This document shows positions 7,375 through 13,636 of a stretch of DNA of 13,700 nt, one piece after another. The stretch's first letter is position 1, and each line of letters starts with the position of its first letter. Both the position numbers and the translations under genes were made by a program. The stretch is from Smithella sp. UBA2180 (lineage in GTDB: Bacteria; Desulfobacterota; Syntrophia; Syntrophales; Smithellaceae): positions 7,050 to 20,749 of the forward strand of contig DCVU01000176.1 of NCBI GenBank assembly GCA_002327415.1, written 5' to 3'. The notes beneath the pieces are model-generated. The model made no database searches and was not told the DNA's origin. It was given only the letters and a program-made list of their open reading frames with translations.

Positions 7375-7917
7375 GATAATATTATTTGTTATGTGCGAGG
7401 AATAAATCTATTGGATAGCGAAGATGATTTTCCACAACTGCTTCTTGGTAAGCTTTGGCATACGACATCACTGACCCGTTACAACATGATAATAAAAATT
7501 GGTCATATATTGCCAAACCCTTCTATTCCAGAAAAGGAGAGATGGGGGAGTAGCAGAGGCCCTGAATTCTATCCATACGTTCGCTTTCTTGGGGGGATAA
7601 GTCTATTTGATTTTGCAAATTTTCAAACGGATGCTTATTGCAAAAAATATCCTCTTTCAAGTTGGTCTGAATTTGTACCCTATCGAAAAAAATGGGGTAG
7701 ATCAGTGTGGATTGAAATTAATAGAGAAGCAGTTAAAGAAAACTTCATAAGCGGTGAGGCTCTTCTTAAAAAATGGAAGCATGAAAAGGCATATCATCAC
7801 AACATTATGCCGATCATCGAAGCGGCCCATATTGGGCCTATAAATATTGAAGCTATTAGTTATGTTTACAGATGTGGTGTTAATATTGAAGGATTTCAAT
7901 CATTAAAAGCTACATAA
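7369..7917 (+). CDS. Cassette-encoded protein of unknown function
   Basis: A 182-aa product if translation starts at TTG 7369. No ATG is available before residue 40 and the nrdG stop lies in frame just upstream, so the start is uncertain. I do not recognise the family. It is not membrane-bound. Visible features are LWHTTSLTRYNMIIKIGHILPNP (29-51), GGISLFDF (75-82), SSWSEFVPYRKKWG followed by VWIEI (97-117), and MPIIEAAHIGPI (147-158). A His-x-Thr/Ser start followed by a helix and 'G.I.P', with a late conserved-looking Glu151, is reminiscent of ADP-ribosyltransferase-like folds, but this is only a suggestion. The stop codon lies inside the attC half-core, as is usual for cassette genes. Lacking its own clear promoter and ribosome site, it may depend on nrdDG transcription. 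Confidence 0.6.
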   Translation: MNDNIICYVRGINLLDSEDDFPQLLLGKLWHTTSLTRYNMIIKIGHILPNPSIPEKERWGSSRGPEFYPYVRFLGGISLFDFANFQTDAYCKKYPLSSWSEFVPYRKKWGRSVWIEINREAVKENFISGEALLKKWKHEKAYHHNIMPIIEAAHIGPINIEAISYVYRCGVNIEGFQSLKAT

Positions 7918-7968
7918 CCCGTCGCTCCAGCCGATCGCGGCCCGTGGGCCGTTCCGGCTCACTTTTCG
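7369..7968 (+). mobile_element. Integron-type gene cassette (600 bp)
   Basis: The segment runs from the crossover point in GTTGAAC to that in GTTAGGC. It has normal cassette architecture: one ORF beginning at the very left edge, its TAA stop lying in the first half-core of the attC, and an attC at the right edge. It points in the same direction as nrdDG and would be read from the nrd promoter. No integrase or attI is in the window, so it is either insertion at a secondary site or a remnant of a larger array. Confidence 0.55.
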
Positions 7969-7974
7969 TTAGGC
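7912..7974 (+). other. attC recombination site (59-base element)
   Basis: A 63-bp, GC-rich site with attC organisation. The left half-core ACATAAC (7912-7918) matches RYYYAAC except at one base, and the right core GTTAGGC (7968-7974) matches GTTRRRY. Between them are paired inner boxes AGCCG (7929-7933) and CGGCT, and an inner stem CGGCCC-GT-GGGCCG. AAC and GTT pair at the base. The single strand would therefore fold into the imperfect hairpin used by integron integrases. The text from AACCCGTCGCTCC onward resembles many known cassette sites (from memory). Confidence 0.8.
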
Positions 7975-7981
7975 GTACCAA

Positions 7982-8584
7982 ATGGACAAAGCCCAAGATA
8001 AATATCGCGCAGTTTTAATTGAAATAAAGCAACGCACAGCTGTCGTTGATGCCTTTATGTTTGGCACTGTACACGCGTTGTATGTACCGACCACAATTGA
8101 GTCAACCTGTCTGCAGATAAGGAAAATTTTAGAATTAATAGCGTTCAGTTCTTTAATTGCAAACAAAGATATTTACGCAAATCAATATAAAAAATTCGCA
8201 GAACACTGGAACGCAAAACTTATGCTTCAAGATATGGAGCGTATAAACCCAGAATTCTACCCTCATCCAATCATTCAAAAACCAAGCAGCATTCCAGGCA
8301 TGAAATCAGACTGGTCTGACAGAAAAGATGACTTTCTAACAAAAGATAGATTCATAAAGATCTATGAAAAATGCGGCGGCATATTGCATGCGGACAATCC
8401 ATACGGCTCCAAGACAGATTACAACTATTATCGGGGGCACCTTAAAGAATGGCGCAACAGTATAGTCAACCTGTTAAATGCGCATACAATTAAACTCGTA
8501 AAAGATAAAAATCTTTACCTTTTTCAAATGGAAGCGGCAAATGCAAACCCAAGCTATACAGCCTTTGCCCCAGTCGGCGAATAA
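7982..8584 (+). CDS. Second cassette-like protein of unknown function
   Basis: A 200-aa, probably soluble and mainly helical protein that I cannot assign. It starts with ATG 8 bases after the GTTAGGC core, the distance typical for the first gene of the next cassette in an array. Visible blocks are ALYVPTTIESTCLQIRKILELI (32-53), a hydrophobic helix, then FAEHWNAKLMLQDMERINPEFYPHP (72-96, family-like appearance), and TKDRFIKIYEKCGGILHADNPYG (120-142). Helix-rich proteins with a late H-containing block can be HEPN-like, but no diagnostic RxxxxH motif is evident and I do not claim it. No strong Shine-Dalgarno is visible. No second attC follows, so if this was a cassette its right end has been lost. 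Confidence 0.65.
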   Translation: MDKAQDKYRAVLIEIKQRTAVVDAFMFGTVHALYVPTTIESTCLQIRKILELIAFSSLIANKDIYANQYKKFAEHWNAKLMLQDMERINPEFYPHPIIQKPSSIPGMKSDWSDRKDDFLTKDRFIKIYEKCGGILHADNPYGSKTDYNYYRGHLKEWRNSIVNLLNAHTIKLVKDKNLYLFQMEAANANPSYTAFAPVGE

Positions 8585-8594
8585 GCGCCTTCCT

Positions 8595-8695
8595 GCTGGT
8601 TCATTCATTCTGATTGAACCATTTATTTAATCTTGCTATAAGTTTTTTGCTTTAAATATTGAAATGTTTGATTCAATCTTTAATACTGAACCAGC
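8595..8695. repeat. Inverted repeats in AT-rich spacer
   Basis: GCTGGTTCA (8595-8603) pairs with TGAACCAGC (8687-8695), 9 bp perfect. The same left arm also pairs with TGAACCA at 8615-8621 (11-base loop), which is followed by TTTATTTAATCTT and could act as a weak terminator for the upstream ORF. The rest of 8585-8735 is AT-rich and contains no ORF, core site or promoter that I can support. Confidence 0.4.
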
Positions 8696-8735
8696 TCAAT
8701 CTTATTTCTCCCGTTCACTTTTCACTTAATTACTT

Positions 8736-8820
8736 AAAACTTTTAAATCAGCGCCAGGCTGTCGGCTACAGCCATTCCCGCGCGAGTCGGACACAAAAAT
8801 CCTTTCTTTAATTCCACAAG
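8736..8820 (-). repeat. Left copy of hemW 3'-end direct repeat
   Basis: This 85-bp segment aligns without gaps to 9514-9598 with 12 mismatches by my count (about 86% identity), in the same orientation. It includes 7 bases beyond the stop codon. The two copies bracket the hicAB genes. Confidence 0.85.
8743..8820 (-). pseudogene. Displaced 3' fragment of hemW
   Basis: Read on the minus strand, the segment encodes LVELKKGFLCPTRAGMAVADSLALI (25 residues) followed by TAA. The intact HemW ends LVELRNGFLYPTRAGMAIADSLALI, so 21 of 25 residues agree and the changes are mild, which indicates that the copy comes from a real hemW C-terminus rather than chance. The frame stays open further upstream (toward 8880) with only faint similarity. 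There is no start or radical SAM domain, so it cannot be functional. It could be the original 3' end displaced by insertion of hicAB, or a piece brought in from a related strain. Confidence 0.8.
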
Positions 8821-8839
8821 ATAACCCGTAAATAAGTTC

Positions 8840-8867
8840 TTGACAATGATATCAATAGTGATACTAT
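8840..8867 (+). promoter_or_regulatory. Promoter of hicAB
   Basis: TTGACA (8840-8845), 16 bases, then TACTAT (8862-8867). The predicted start (about 8874) coincides with the hicA ATG at 8875, so the message would have almost no leader. The promoter abuts the hemW fragment. Confidence 0.6.
8847..8854. promoter_or_regulatory. Candidate HicB operator
   Basis: TGATATCA is a perfect palindrome between the -35 and -10 elements of hicAB; GTGATA at 8859-8864 repeats half of it. Type II antitoxins with ribbon-helix-helix domains repress their operon at such sites. Assignment is by position only. Confidence 0.4.
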
Positions 8868-8874
8868 ATAAACC

Positions 8875-9138
8875 ATGAGTAAAGTGGAAGACCTGATTAA
8901 GCATATGCAGCATAATCCGAGGGATATCCGATTTAACGATTTATGCAAAGTGTGTGATCATTATTTTGGCGCACCTCGGCAGCAGGGCAGTAATCATCGT
9001 ATATATAAAACACCATGGCAGGGCGACCCTCGAATAAACATTCAGAATGACAAGGGGAAAGCCAAGGCATATCAAGTCAAACAGGTTCTTCTGGCTATAG
9101 AAAAATTGGAGGTAGAACATGCCCATGAAAAAAGATAA
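8875..9138 (+). CDS. hicA: HicA-type mRNA interferase toxin
   Basis: An 87-aa protein of the HicA family, a double-stranded-RNA-binding-like fold that cleaves mRNA and arrests growth unless bound by HicB. The diagnostic part is GSNHRIYKTPWQGDP (38-52) with catalytic-type His41, followed by INIQNDKGKAKAYQVKQVLLAIEK, the usual C-terminal strand and helix. The N-terminal FNDLCKVCDHYFG (20-32) matches the longer HicA variants. ATG 8875 has no Shine-Dalgarno, and the promoter places the start of transcription at the ATG, so the message may be leaderless and poorly translated. It overlaps hicB by 20 bases. It lies in the accessory island between a displaced hemW fragment and intact hemW. Activity is inferred from family membership. 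Confidence 0.9.
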   Translation: MSKVEDLIKHMQHNPRDIRFNDLCKVCDHYFGAPRQQGSNHRIYKTPWQGDPRINIQNDKGKAKAYQVKQVLLAIEKLEVEHAHEKR

Positions 9139-9448
9139 ATATACCTATCGGGTAACATGGTCTGAGGATGACAGCGAGTATGTCGGTCTTTGCGCCGAAT
9201 TTCCCAGCCTTAGCTGGCTTGCAAAAACACCGGAGAAAGCCTTAAGCGGAATCCGTAAGGTAGTTGATGATGTCGTACGGGATATGCATAAACATGGCGA
9301 AAGTATACCCGATCCTATCTCGTCCCGGCATTATAGCGGTAAATTTATGGTGCGCGTCCCGCCGCAGGTTCATCAAAAACTTGCCATTCAGGCTGCCGAG
9401 TTCGGCGTAAGCCTTAATCGACTTGCCAGCGCAAAACTCAGTCAATAA
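9119..9448 (+). CDS. hicB: HicB-type antitoxin
   Basis: A 109-aa antitoxin that neutralises HicA and represses the operon. Residues about 8-60 form the partly degraded RNase H-like HicB domain (YRVTWSEDDSEYVGLCAEFP, then SWLAKTPEKALSGI). Residues about 73-107 (GKFMVRVPPQVHQKLAIQAA, then GVSLNRLASAKLS) form a ribbon-helix-helix/Arc-type DNA-binding domain. Start ATG 9119 has GGAGG at 9108-9112, far stronger than anything before hicA, which fits an excess of antitoxin over toxin (inference). Another Met codon at 9125 is in frame but worse placed. The gene overlaps hicA and is cotranscribed. Length is within the family range. Convergent hemW ends 72 bases beyond. Confidence 0.92.
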   Translation: MPMKKDKYTYRVTWSEDDSEYVGLCAEFPSLSWLAKTPEKALSGIRKVVDDVVRDMHKHGESIPDPISSRHYSGKFMVRVPPQVHQKLAIQAAEFGVSLNRLASAKLSQ

Positions 9449-9464
9449 AATAGGCTTCCAACCA

Positions 9465-9484
9465 GTGTGTCCACAACCACACAC
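9465..9484. repeat. Small hairpin after hicB
   Basis: GTGTGT (9465-9470) and ACACAC (9479-9484) pair around an 8-base loop in the 72-base gap between the convergent genes hicB and hemW. There is no T-run, so termination by it is doubtful. Confidence 0.35.
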
Positions 9485-9513
9485 CCGAAGACGGCGCGTG
9501 ATGAGAGCCTTAG

Positions 9514-9598
9514 AAAAGTTTTAAATCAACGCCAGGCTGTCAGCTATAGCCATTCCCGCTCGAGTCGGGTACAAAAAGCCGTTTCTTAATTCTACAAG
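9514..9598 (-). repeat. Right copy of hemW 3'-end direct repeat
   Basis: This segment covers the last 26 codons of intact hemW plus 7 downstream bases. It is the partner of 8736-8820, with hicAB and short flanks in between. This copy gives hemW its present C-terminus. Confidence 0.85.
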
Positions 9599-10648
9599 TT
9601 TATTTTTAATTAGCACGTCAATGATAGTTTCTTTGTCCGCGAGCAAATCAATACCGTGTCTGGTTTTGTAAAGCTTCAAATCAATTCCGGCTTGGGTGCG
9701 CAAGCCAAGAAACAATGCTTCCAGTTGCAGTTGCTCCGCGGAAAGTGTTTCCGTATCTTCTACCGGCATTTTACCTTGAACAATCTTATTTAAATACGTT
9801 TTAACGGCAGCTTTATTCCACCAGCGTTTATTATTCAAAAAAGAATGTGCCGCAGGACCTAGGCCTAGGTAAGGCGCATGCTGCCAGTATTTCTGGTTGT
9901 GCCGGGATTTAAATTTATCAAGGCGTGCGAAGTTAGAAACTTCGTAGTGAATGTACCCGGCATTTTCCAGTTCTTCAGAGTTGGTTAAAAATAATTTGAG
10001 TTCCGTATTTTCATCGGGAAGATGCCAGTCATTCAAAGAATATTTTTTATATAGGGGTGTTCTATCATCGAGCGATAGCTGGTAACAGGAGATGTGTTCC
10101 GGCGCAAAAGACACTGCCTTTTGCAAAGTATTTTTCCATGATTTAATATTTACGCCATGTACTCCATAAATCAAATCTATTCCCAGATTATCAAATCCGG
10201 ACGCTCTGGCTGCTTCGATTGAGGTAATCGCTTCTTTGCTTGAATACCTGCGTCCCAGAAATTTTAAAACTTTGTCGTCAAATGATTGAACACCGATGTT
10301 CAAACGATTTATTCCCAACTTGCGCAAGGCCTGAAAATATTCAAGCGACACATCGCCGGGATTGACTTCGATTGTAATTTCGGCCTGCCGGTCGATATCA
10401 AAATATTTGTTTAACGTAGAAATAAGATCATCAATCTGCACAGCGGAAAGCAAGGAAGGGGTGCCGCCGCCGATGTAGATGGTGTCAAATGATGAAAAGA
10501 TATTGCGGTAATATTTTATTTCTTTCTTTAACGCTGCAATGTATTCAGGAATAAGATTGATTGATTTGATCGAGTAAAAGCTGCAATACCCGCATTTGCT
10601 GAGGCAAAAAGGAATGTGAATATAAAGCCCGGCTTGTTCTTTTTTCAT
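9521..10648 (-). CDS. hemW: Radical SAM haem chaperone HemW
   Basis: A 375-aa radical SAM protein of the HemN/HemW group. The motif Cys15-x3-Cys19-x2-Cys22 sits in HIPFCLSKCGYCSF; the residue after the next position is Phe, not the fourth Cys of true coproporphyrinogen dehydrogenase HemN, so HemW is favoured. HemW proteins bind haem and deliver it to respiratory enzymes. GGGTPS (60-65), EVNPG (94-98) and IGVQSF (118-123) are standard, and a HemN C-terminal domain covers about 300-375. The ATG at 10648 has only a weak ribosome site. It is divergent in position from lepA's end by 252 bases of repeat sequence and convergent with hicB. Its last 25 codons are duplicated at 8743-8820, so its 3' end may have been replaced by recombination. 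The protein itself looks intact. Confidence 0.92.
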   Translation of the reverse strand: MKKEQAGLYIHIPFCLSKCGYCSFYSIKSINLIPEYIAALKKEIKYYRNIFSSFDTIYIGGGTPSLLSAVQIDDLISTLNKYFDIDRQAEITIEVNPGDVSLEYFQALRKLGINRLNIGVQSFDDKVLKFLGRRYSSKEAITSIEAARASGFDNLGIDLIYGVHGVNIKSWKNTLQKAVSFAPEHISCYQLSLDDRTPLYKKYSLNDWHLPDENTELKLFLTNSEELENAGYIHYEVSNFARLDKFKSRHNQKYWQHAPYLGLGPAAHSFLNNKRWWNKAAVKTYLNKIVQGKMPVEDTETLSAEQLQLEALFLGLRTQAGIDLKLYKTRHGIDLLADKETIIDVLIKNKLVELRNGFLYPTRAGMAIADSLALI

Positions 10649-10698
10649 AGGAGATTCTCAATAATTAAGTATTCCTGATAACAGCATGGATGATTCCT

Positions 10699-10855
10699 CT
10701 CTTTGTTAAAGAGGGGTTAGGGGAGATTTGAAAGATTGTACTCATTATCCCGCTACGCTTCGCTTCGGGGATAGTTCGACTAACGCTTCAAAATGCACTT
10801 CGTTTATTTTCAGCGAGTCTCACTAAATCCCCCTTCATCCCCCTTTAGCAAAGGG
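10699..10855. repeat. MITE-like element enclosing repeat copy C
   Basis: Two 31-bp arms, 10699-10729 (contains CTTTGTTAAAGAGGGGTTAG) and 10825-10855 (contains CATCCCCCTTTAGCAAAGGG), are inverted repeats with 24 of 31 matches by my count. Each arm is itself palindromic around TTTGYTAAAG. Between them, about 10741-10823 is the inverted third copy of the window's repeat family (GATAGTTCGACTAACGCTTC at 10770-10789, GCGAGTCTCAC at 10813-10823). No ORF is present. It fills most of the lepA-hemW spacer. Confidence 0.6.
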
Positions 10856-10900
10856 GGAAAACTTGATTTCTGCTTCCACTGGAATGACGTGTCAAAGTGA

Positions 10901-12697
10901 TCAATCTGTATCCGACTTTAACACAGCGAGGAAGGCACTCTGCGGAATGCTCACGTTGCCGATCATCTTCATGCGTTTTTTTCCGGCTTTTTGTTTTTCC
11001 AGCAGTTTTCTTTTGCGGGAAATATCACCGCCGTAGCATTTTGCAATTACATCTTTGCGGAAAGCGCTGATGGTGCTACGGGCGATAATTTCCGCACCAA
11101 TGGCGCCCTGAATGGCAATTTTAAACATCTGGCGCGGTATCTCTTCCTTAAGTCGATCACAGGCTAGAAGAGCTCGCGCGCGTGCCCGCTCGCGATGGAC
11201 AATCTGCGAGAGAGCATCAACCTTTTCGCCATTAACCAGAATATCCATTAAAACCAGATTGCTTTCGCGAAAATCAATGATGTCGTAATCGAATGAACCA
11301 TAACCCTGAGTAACGGATTTGAAACGGTCATAAAAATCATAGATGACTTCGGCCAGCGGCATTTCATAGGATAACTCAACACGTCCGGGGCTGGTATAAT
11401 TCATGTTGGAATTGAGGCCGCGCTTTTCCATGCAAAGCTTCATTACCGCTCCCAGATAACGCTCCGGAAGCATCATTGCGGCCCGGATATATGGTTCCTC
11501 CCCTTTATCAATTTCCGCAGGATCAGGATAATGCGCCGGATTGTCCACATAGATTATTTTTTTATCTTTGAGTGTGAAGCGATAACGCACGCTGGGCACG
11601 GAAAGAATGATAGAAAGATCATATTCTCGCTCAAGTCGTTCCTGTACAATATCCAGATGAAGAAGGCCTAAAAAGCCGCAACGAAAACCCTGGCCTAGAG
11701 CGGCGGAAGAATCCTTTTCAAAGATAAACGAGGCATCGTTGAGTTTATATTTTTCCAGCGAATCAGCCAGATCCTGATAATCGTCGGAAGCAATAGGATA
11801 GATGGAAGCGAAGACCACTGGCTTGACTTCCTTAAAGCCGGGCAGTGGCTTACTGCAAGGTCTGTCTTGTAAAGTGATTGTATCGCCTGTGCGCACATCC
11901 GCCACGGTTTTCACGCCGGCGATTATATAGCCGACCTCGCCGGCGAAGAGCTTATCCCGTTTAGCGCGGGTGAGCAGAAAGTGGCCGACCTCTTCCACTT
12001 TATAAGTTGTGCCGTTGTACATGAATTTTATGATATCGCCGCTTTTAACCACTCCTTCAAAAACACGGCAATGAATGATCGTGCCGCGGAAAGAATCATA
12101 CTTGGCGTCAAAAATCAAAGCGGCCAGAGGATTTGCGGTATCGCCCGTGGGCGGTGGAATACGCGTGACAATGGCTTCCAGAATTTCTTCTATGCCGATT
12201 CCTTCCTTGGCCGAACATTTGATATGGGTAAAAGGATCAAGTCCTAGTTCCGAATCAATTTCCTCCAAGACCCGTTCAACGTCGGCGGAGGGGAGATCTA
12301 TTTTATTGATGATGGGAATAATCTCCAGATTGTGATCAAGTGCCAGATAAAGATTAGCCAGGGTTTGCGCCTGAACGCCCTGCGCCGCGTCAATCAGGAG
12401 CAAGACGCCTTCGCAGGAAGCAAGGGACCGGGAGACTTCATAGGAAAAATCAACATGACCAGGAGTATCAATCAAGTTCAGAATATAATCTTTTCCGTCA
12501 TGGGCGTGATAGGGCAGGGATATGGCATTGCTTTTGATCGTAATGCCGCGCTCCCGTTCAATATCCATATTATCCAGAATCTGGTCCTGAAAGTTTCTCT
12601 CATTGCAGACGCCGGTAAATTGAATCAGGCGGTCGGCGAGCGTGGATTTGCCGTGGTCAATATGGGCGATAATACTGAAGTTTCTGATATTTTCCAT
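10901..12697 (-). CDS. lepA: Elongation factor 4 (LepA), translational GTPase
   Basis: A 598-aa ribosome-binding GTPase, the normal length for LepA/EF4, thought to act in back-translocation or ribosome assembly. The G domain has AHIDHGKST (11-19), ERGITIK (49-55), DTPGH (77-81) and NKID (131-134). The middle has the LepA signature around FRCGFLGLLHLDIVQERLER. The C-terminal domain ends with KRKLLEKQKAGKKRMK and SIPQSAFLAVLKSD, as expected for an intact protein. I chose ATG at 12697 (MENIRNFSII) because families start there; ATG 12718 would add 7 residues with no ribosome site. A GGGA lies just before the chosen start. No clear promoter is visible. adk lies upstream on the same strand but is separated by a strong terminator, so lepA is probably transcribed separately. 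Confidence 0.97.
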   Translation of the reverse strand: MENIRNFSIIAHIDHGKSTLADRLIQFTGVCNERNFQDQILDNMDIERERGITIKSNAISLPYHAHDGKDYILNLIDTPGHVDFSYEVSRSLASCEGVLLLIDAAQGVQAQTLANLYLALDHNLEIIPIINKIDLPSADVERVLEEIDSELGLDPFTHIKCSAKEGIGIEEILEAIVTRIPPPTGDTANPLAALIFDAKYDSFRGTIIHCRVFEGVVKSGDIIKFMYNGTTYKVEEVGHFLLTRAKRDKLFAGEVGYIIAGVKTVADVRTGDTITLQDRPCSKPLPGFKEVKPVVFASIYPIASDDYQDLADSLEKYKLNDASFIFEKDSSAALGQGFRCGFLGLLHLDIVQERLEREYDLSIILSVPSVRYRFTLKDKKIIYVDNPAHYPDPAEIDKGEEPYIRAAMMLPERYLGAVMKLCMEKRGLNSNMNYTSPGRVELSYEMPLAEVIYDFYDRFKSVTQGYGSFDYDIIDFRESNLVLMDILVNGEKVDALSQIVHRERARARALLACDRLKEEIPRQMFKIAIQGAIGAEIIARSTISAFRKDVIAKCYGGDISRKRKLLEKQKAGKKRMKMIGNVSIPQSAFLAVLKSDTD

Positions 12698-12734
12698 AAA
12701 TCCCAATTCTAATATCATTTCGCATTCAAAGGAT

Positions 12735-12835
12735 AACGCGGCGGCAAGAAGGAGGCTCCGCAGGCGTATTGTGCATACGTCGAGGAAGCCGACGACGCAG
12801 CCAACAAAGTTAGCCGAAGAAAGCGAATTGGTATG
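12735..12835. repeat. GC-rich repeat-like spacer
   Basis: The spacer between lepA and the adk terminator is GC-rich compared with the neighbouring spacers and carries short symmetric units (CGTAT-TGTGC-ATACG at about 12758-12772, GTCGAGGAAGCCGACGAC). It looks like a dispersed intergenic element, but only one copy is in the window. No supported ORF. Confidence 0.3.
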
Positions 12836-12842
12836 AAGATGA

Positions 12843-12872
12843 AAAAGCCCTCATGGATATATGAGGGCTTTT
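12843..12872 (-). terminator. Intrinsic terminator of adk
   Basis: AAAAGCCCTCAT (12843-12854) and ATGAGGGCTTTT (12861-12872) form a perfect 12-bp stem with a 6-base loop, 22 bases past the adk stop. Read on the minus strand it ends in a run of T. The A and T flanks make it potentially bidirectional. Confidence 0.9.
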
Positions 12873-12894
12873 ATCAAAAACATCTACATACAAA

Positions 12895-13569
12895 TTAAAC
12901 AAGTTTCTTTAAAATATCGTCCGTTACTTCTTTTACGGGAACGCTGCCGTCAACGGCAATTATCTTTGTTCTTGCTTTGAAATAGTTAACAGCGGCCAAA
13001 GTGCCTGTTTTTGTATCATAGTAAATGCCATGACGTTTGTCGATTGCCGCGGCATCCTGATCGTCAGCGCGTGCGGACATCTCCTCACAGCCGCATACAC
13101 GGCAGACAACTTTGCCATCTTTTTCCGCAGGTTTAATTGCATCAATGTGAATATTGTTGGGATGGTTGTTATCTGTTTTGCAAAGTCTGCGCCCCATTAT
13201 ACGTTTCTTGGCTATTTCACGATCCAGATCAATTTCAATGACGTAATCCAGACTGATCTTCTCTTTTTCCAGCGCTGCCCAAAGGGCTTCAGCCTGTGCC
13301 AGATTACGGGGAAATCCATCCAACAGCCAGCCTTTTTTGCAATCATCTTCCTTCAAGCGGTCAAGAATCATGGGGATGGTAATATCATCGGGTACAAGTT
13401 CGCCACGATCGATAAACGCTTTTGCTTTTTCTCCCAGCGGAGTTTTTTTAGAAATATTTTGCCGGAAAATAACACCTGTTTCAATATGGGGCACGCCATA
13501 TTTCTTTTGCACTATTGCGCCTTGAGTTCCTTTGCCGCTGCCGTTAGGGCCAAAAATTAAAATATTCAC
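12895..13569 (-). CDS. adk: Adenylate kinase with Cys/His metal site
   Basis: A 224-aa cytoplasmic kinase catalysing ATP + AMP to 2 ADP. The P-loop is GPNGSGKGTQ (7-16), the AMP-binding part includes ETGVIFRQ, LLDGFPRN (82-89) is typical, and GRRLC opens the LID. The LID (about 127-190) carries Cys130-x5-His136-x19-Cys156-x2-Cys159, which matches the form, though not the exact spacing (x15 there), of the Zn/Co/Fe site described for the Desulfovibrio gigas enzyme, instead of the four-Cys site of Gram-positives. RADD (167-170) is conserved. The start is GTG at 13569 with AAAGGAG 7 bases upstream, preferred because MNILIFGPNG is the family start. It has its own promoter and terminator, so it is a single-gene unit. 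Confidence 0.95.
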   Translation of the reverse strand: MNILIFGPNGSGKGTQGAIVQKKYGVPHIETGVIFRQNISKKTPLGEKAKAFIDRGELVPDDITIPMILDRLKEDDCKKGWLLDGFPRNLAQAEALWAALEKEKISLDYVIEIDLDREIAKKRIMGRRLCKTDNNHPNNIHIDAIKPAEKDGKVVCRVCGCEEMSARADDQDAAAIDKRHGIYYDTKTGTLAAVNYFKARTKIIAVDGSVPVKEVTDDILKKLV

Positions 13570-13607
13570 TTTGAGACTCCTTTCATAAAAAATGTTAAAG
13601 TTGGAGT

Positions 13608-13636
13608 CTTATAATGTATTGCGTGTATTTTCGCAA
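13608..13636 (-). promoter_or_regulatory. Promoter of adk
   Basis: On the minus strand, TTGCGA (13636-13631), 17 bases, then TATAAG (13613-13608, 5 of 6). The expected start near 13601 gives a leader of about 32 bases with the ribosome site. Confidence 0.65.

Noticed and set aside
8585..8742. Second attC after the 200-aa ORF
   Set aside because: The 9-bp inverted repeat looked promising, but no GTTRRRY core or RYYYAAC partner is present on the expected strand.
12332..12712. Plus-strand open frame of 126 codons opposite lepA
   Set aside because: It lies fully inside lepA, whose family match is complete; it has no family-like features and is a shadow frame.
13030..13560. Plus-strand open frame of 176 codons opposite adk
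   Set aside because: It is antisense to an intact adk with clear motifs; no ribosome site or recognisable domain.
13569..13590. Six-codon upstream frame (MKGVSK) ending in GTGA over the adk start
   Set aside because: The ATG has no ribosome site of its own, and such short overlaps arise easily by chance.
13574..13609. AGACTCC/GGAGTCT hairpin that could hide the adk ribosome site
   Set aside because: The predicted transcription start (about 13601) lies inside the far arm's edge, so the full stem would probably not be transcribed.
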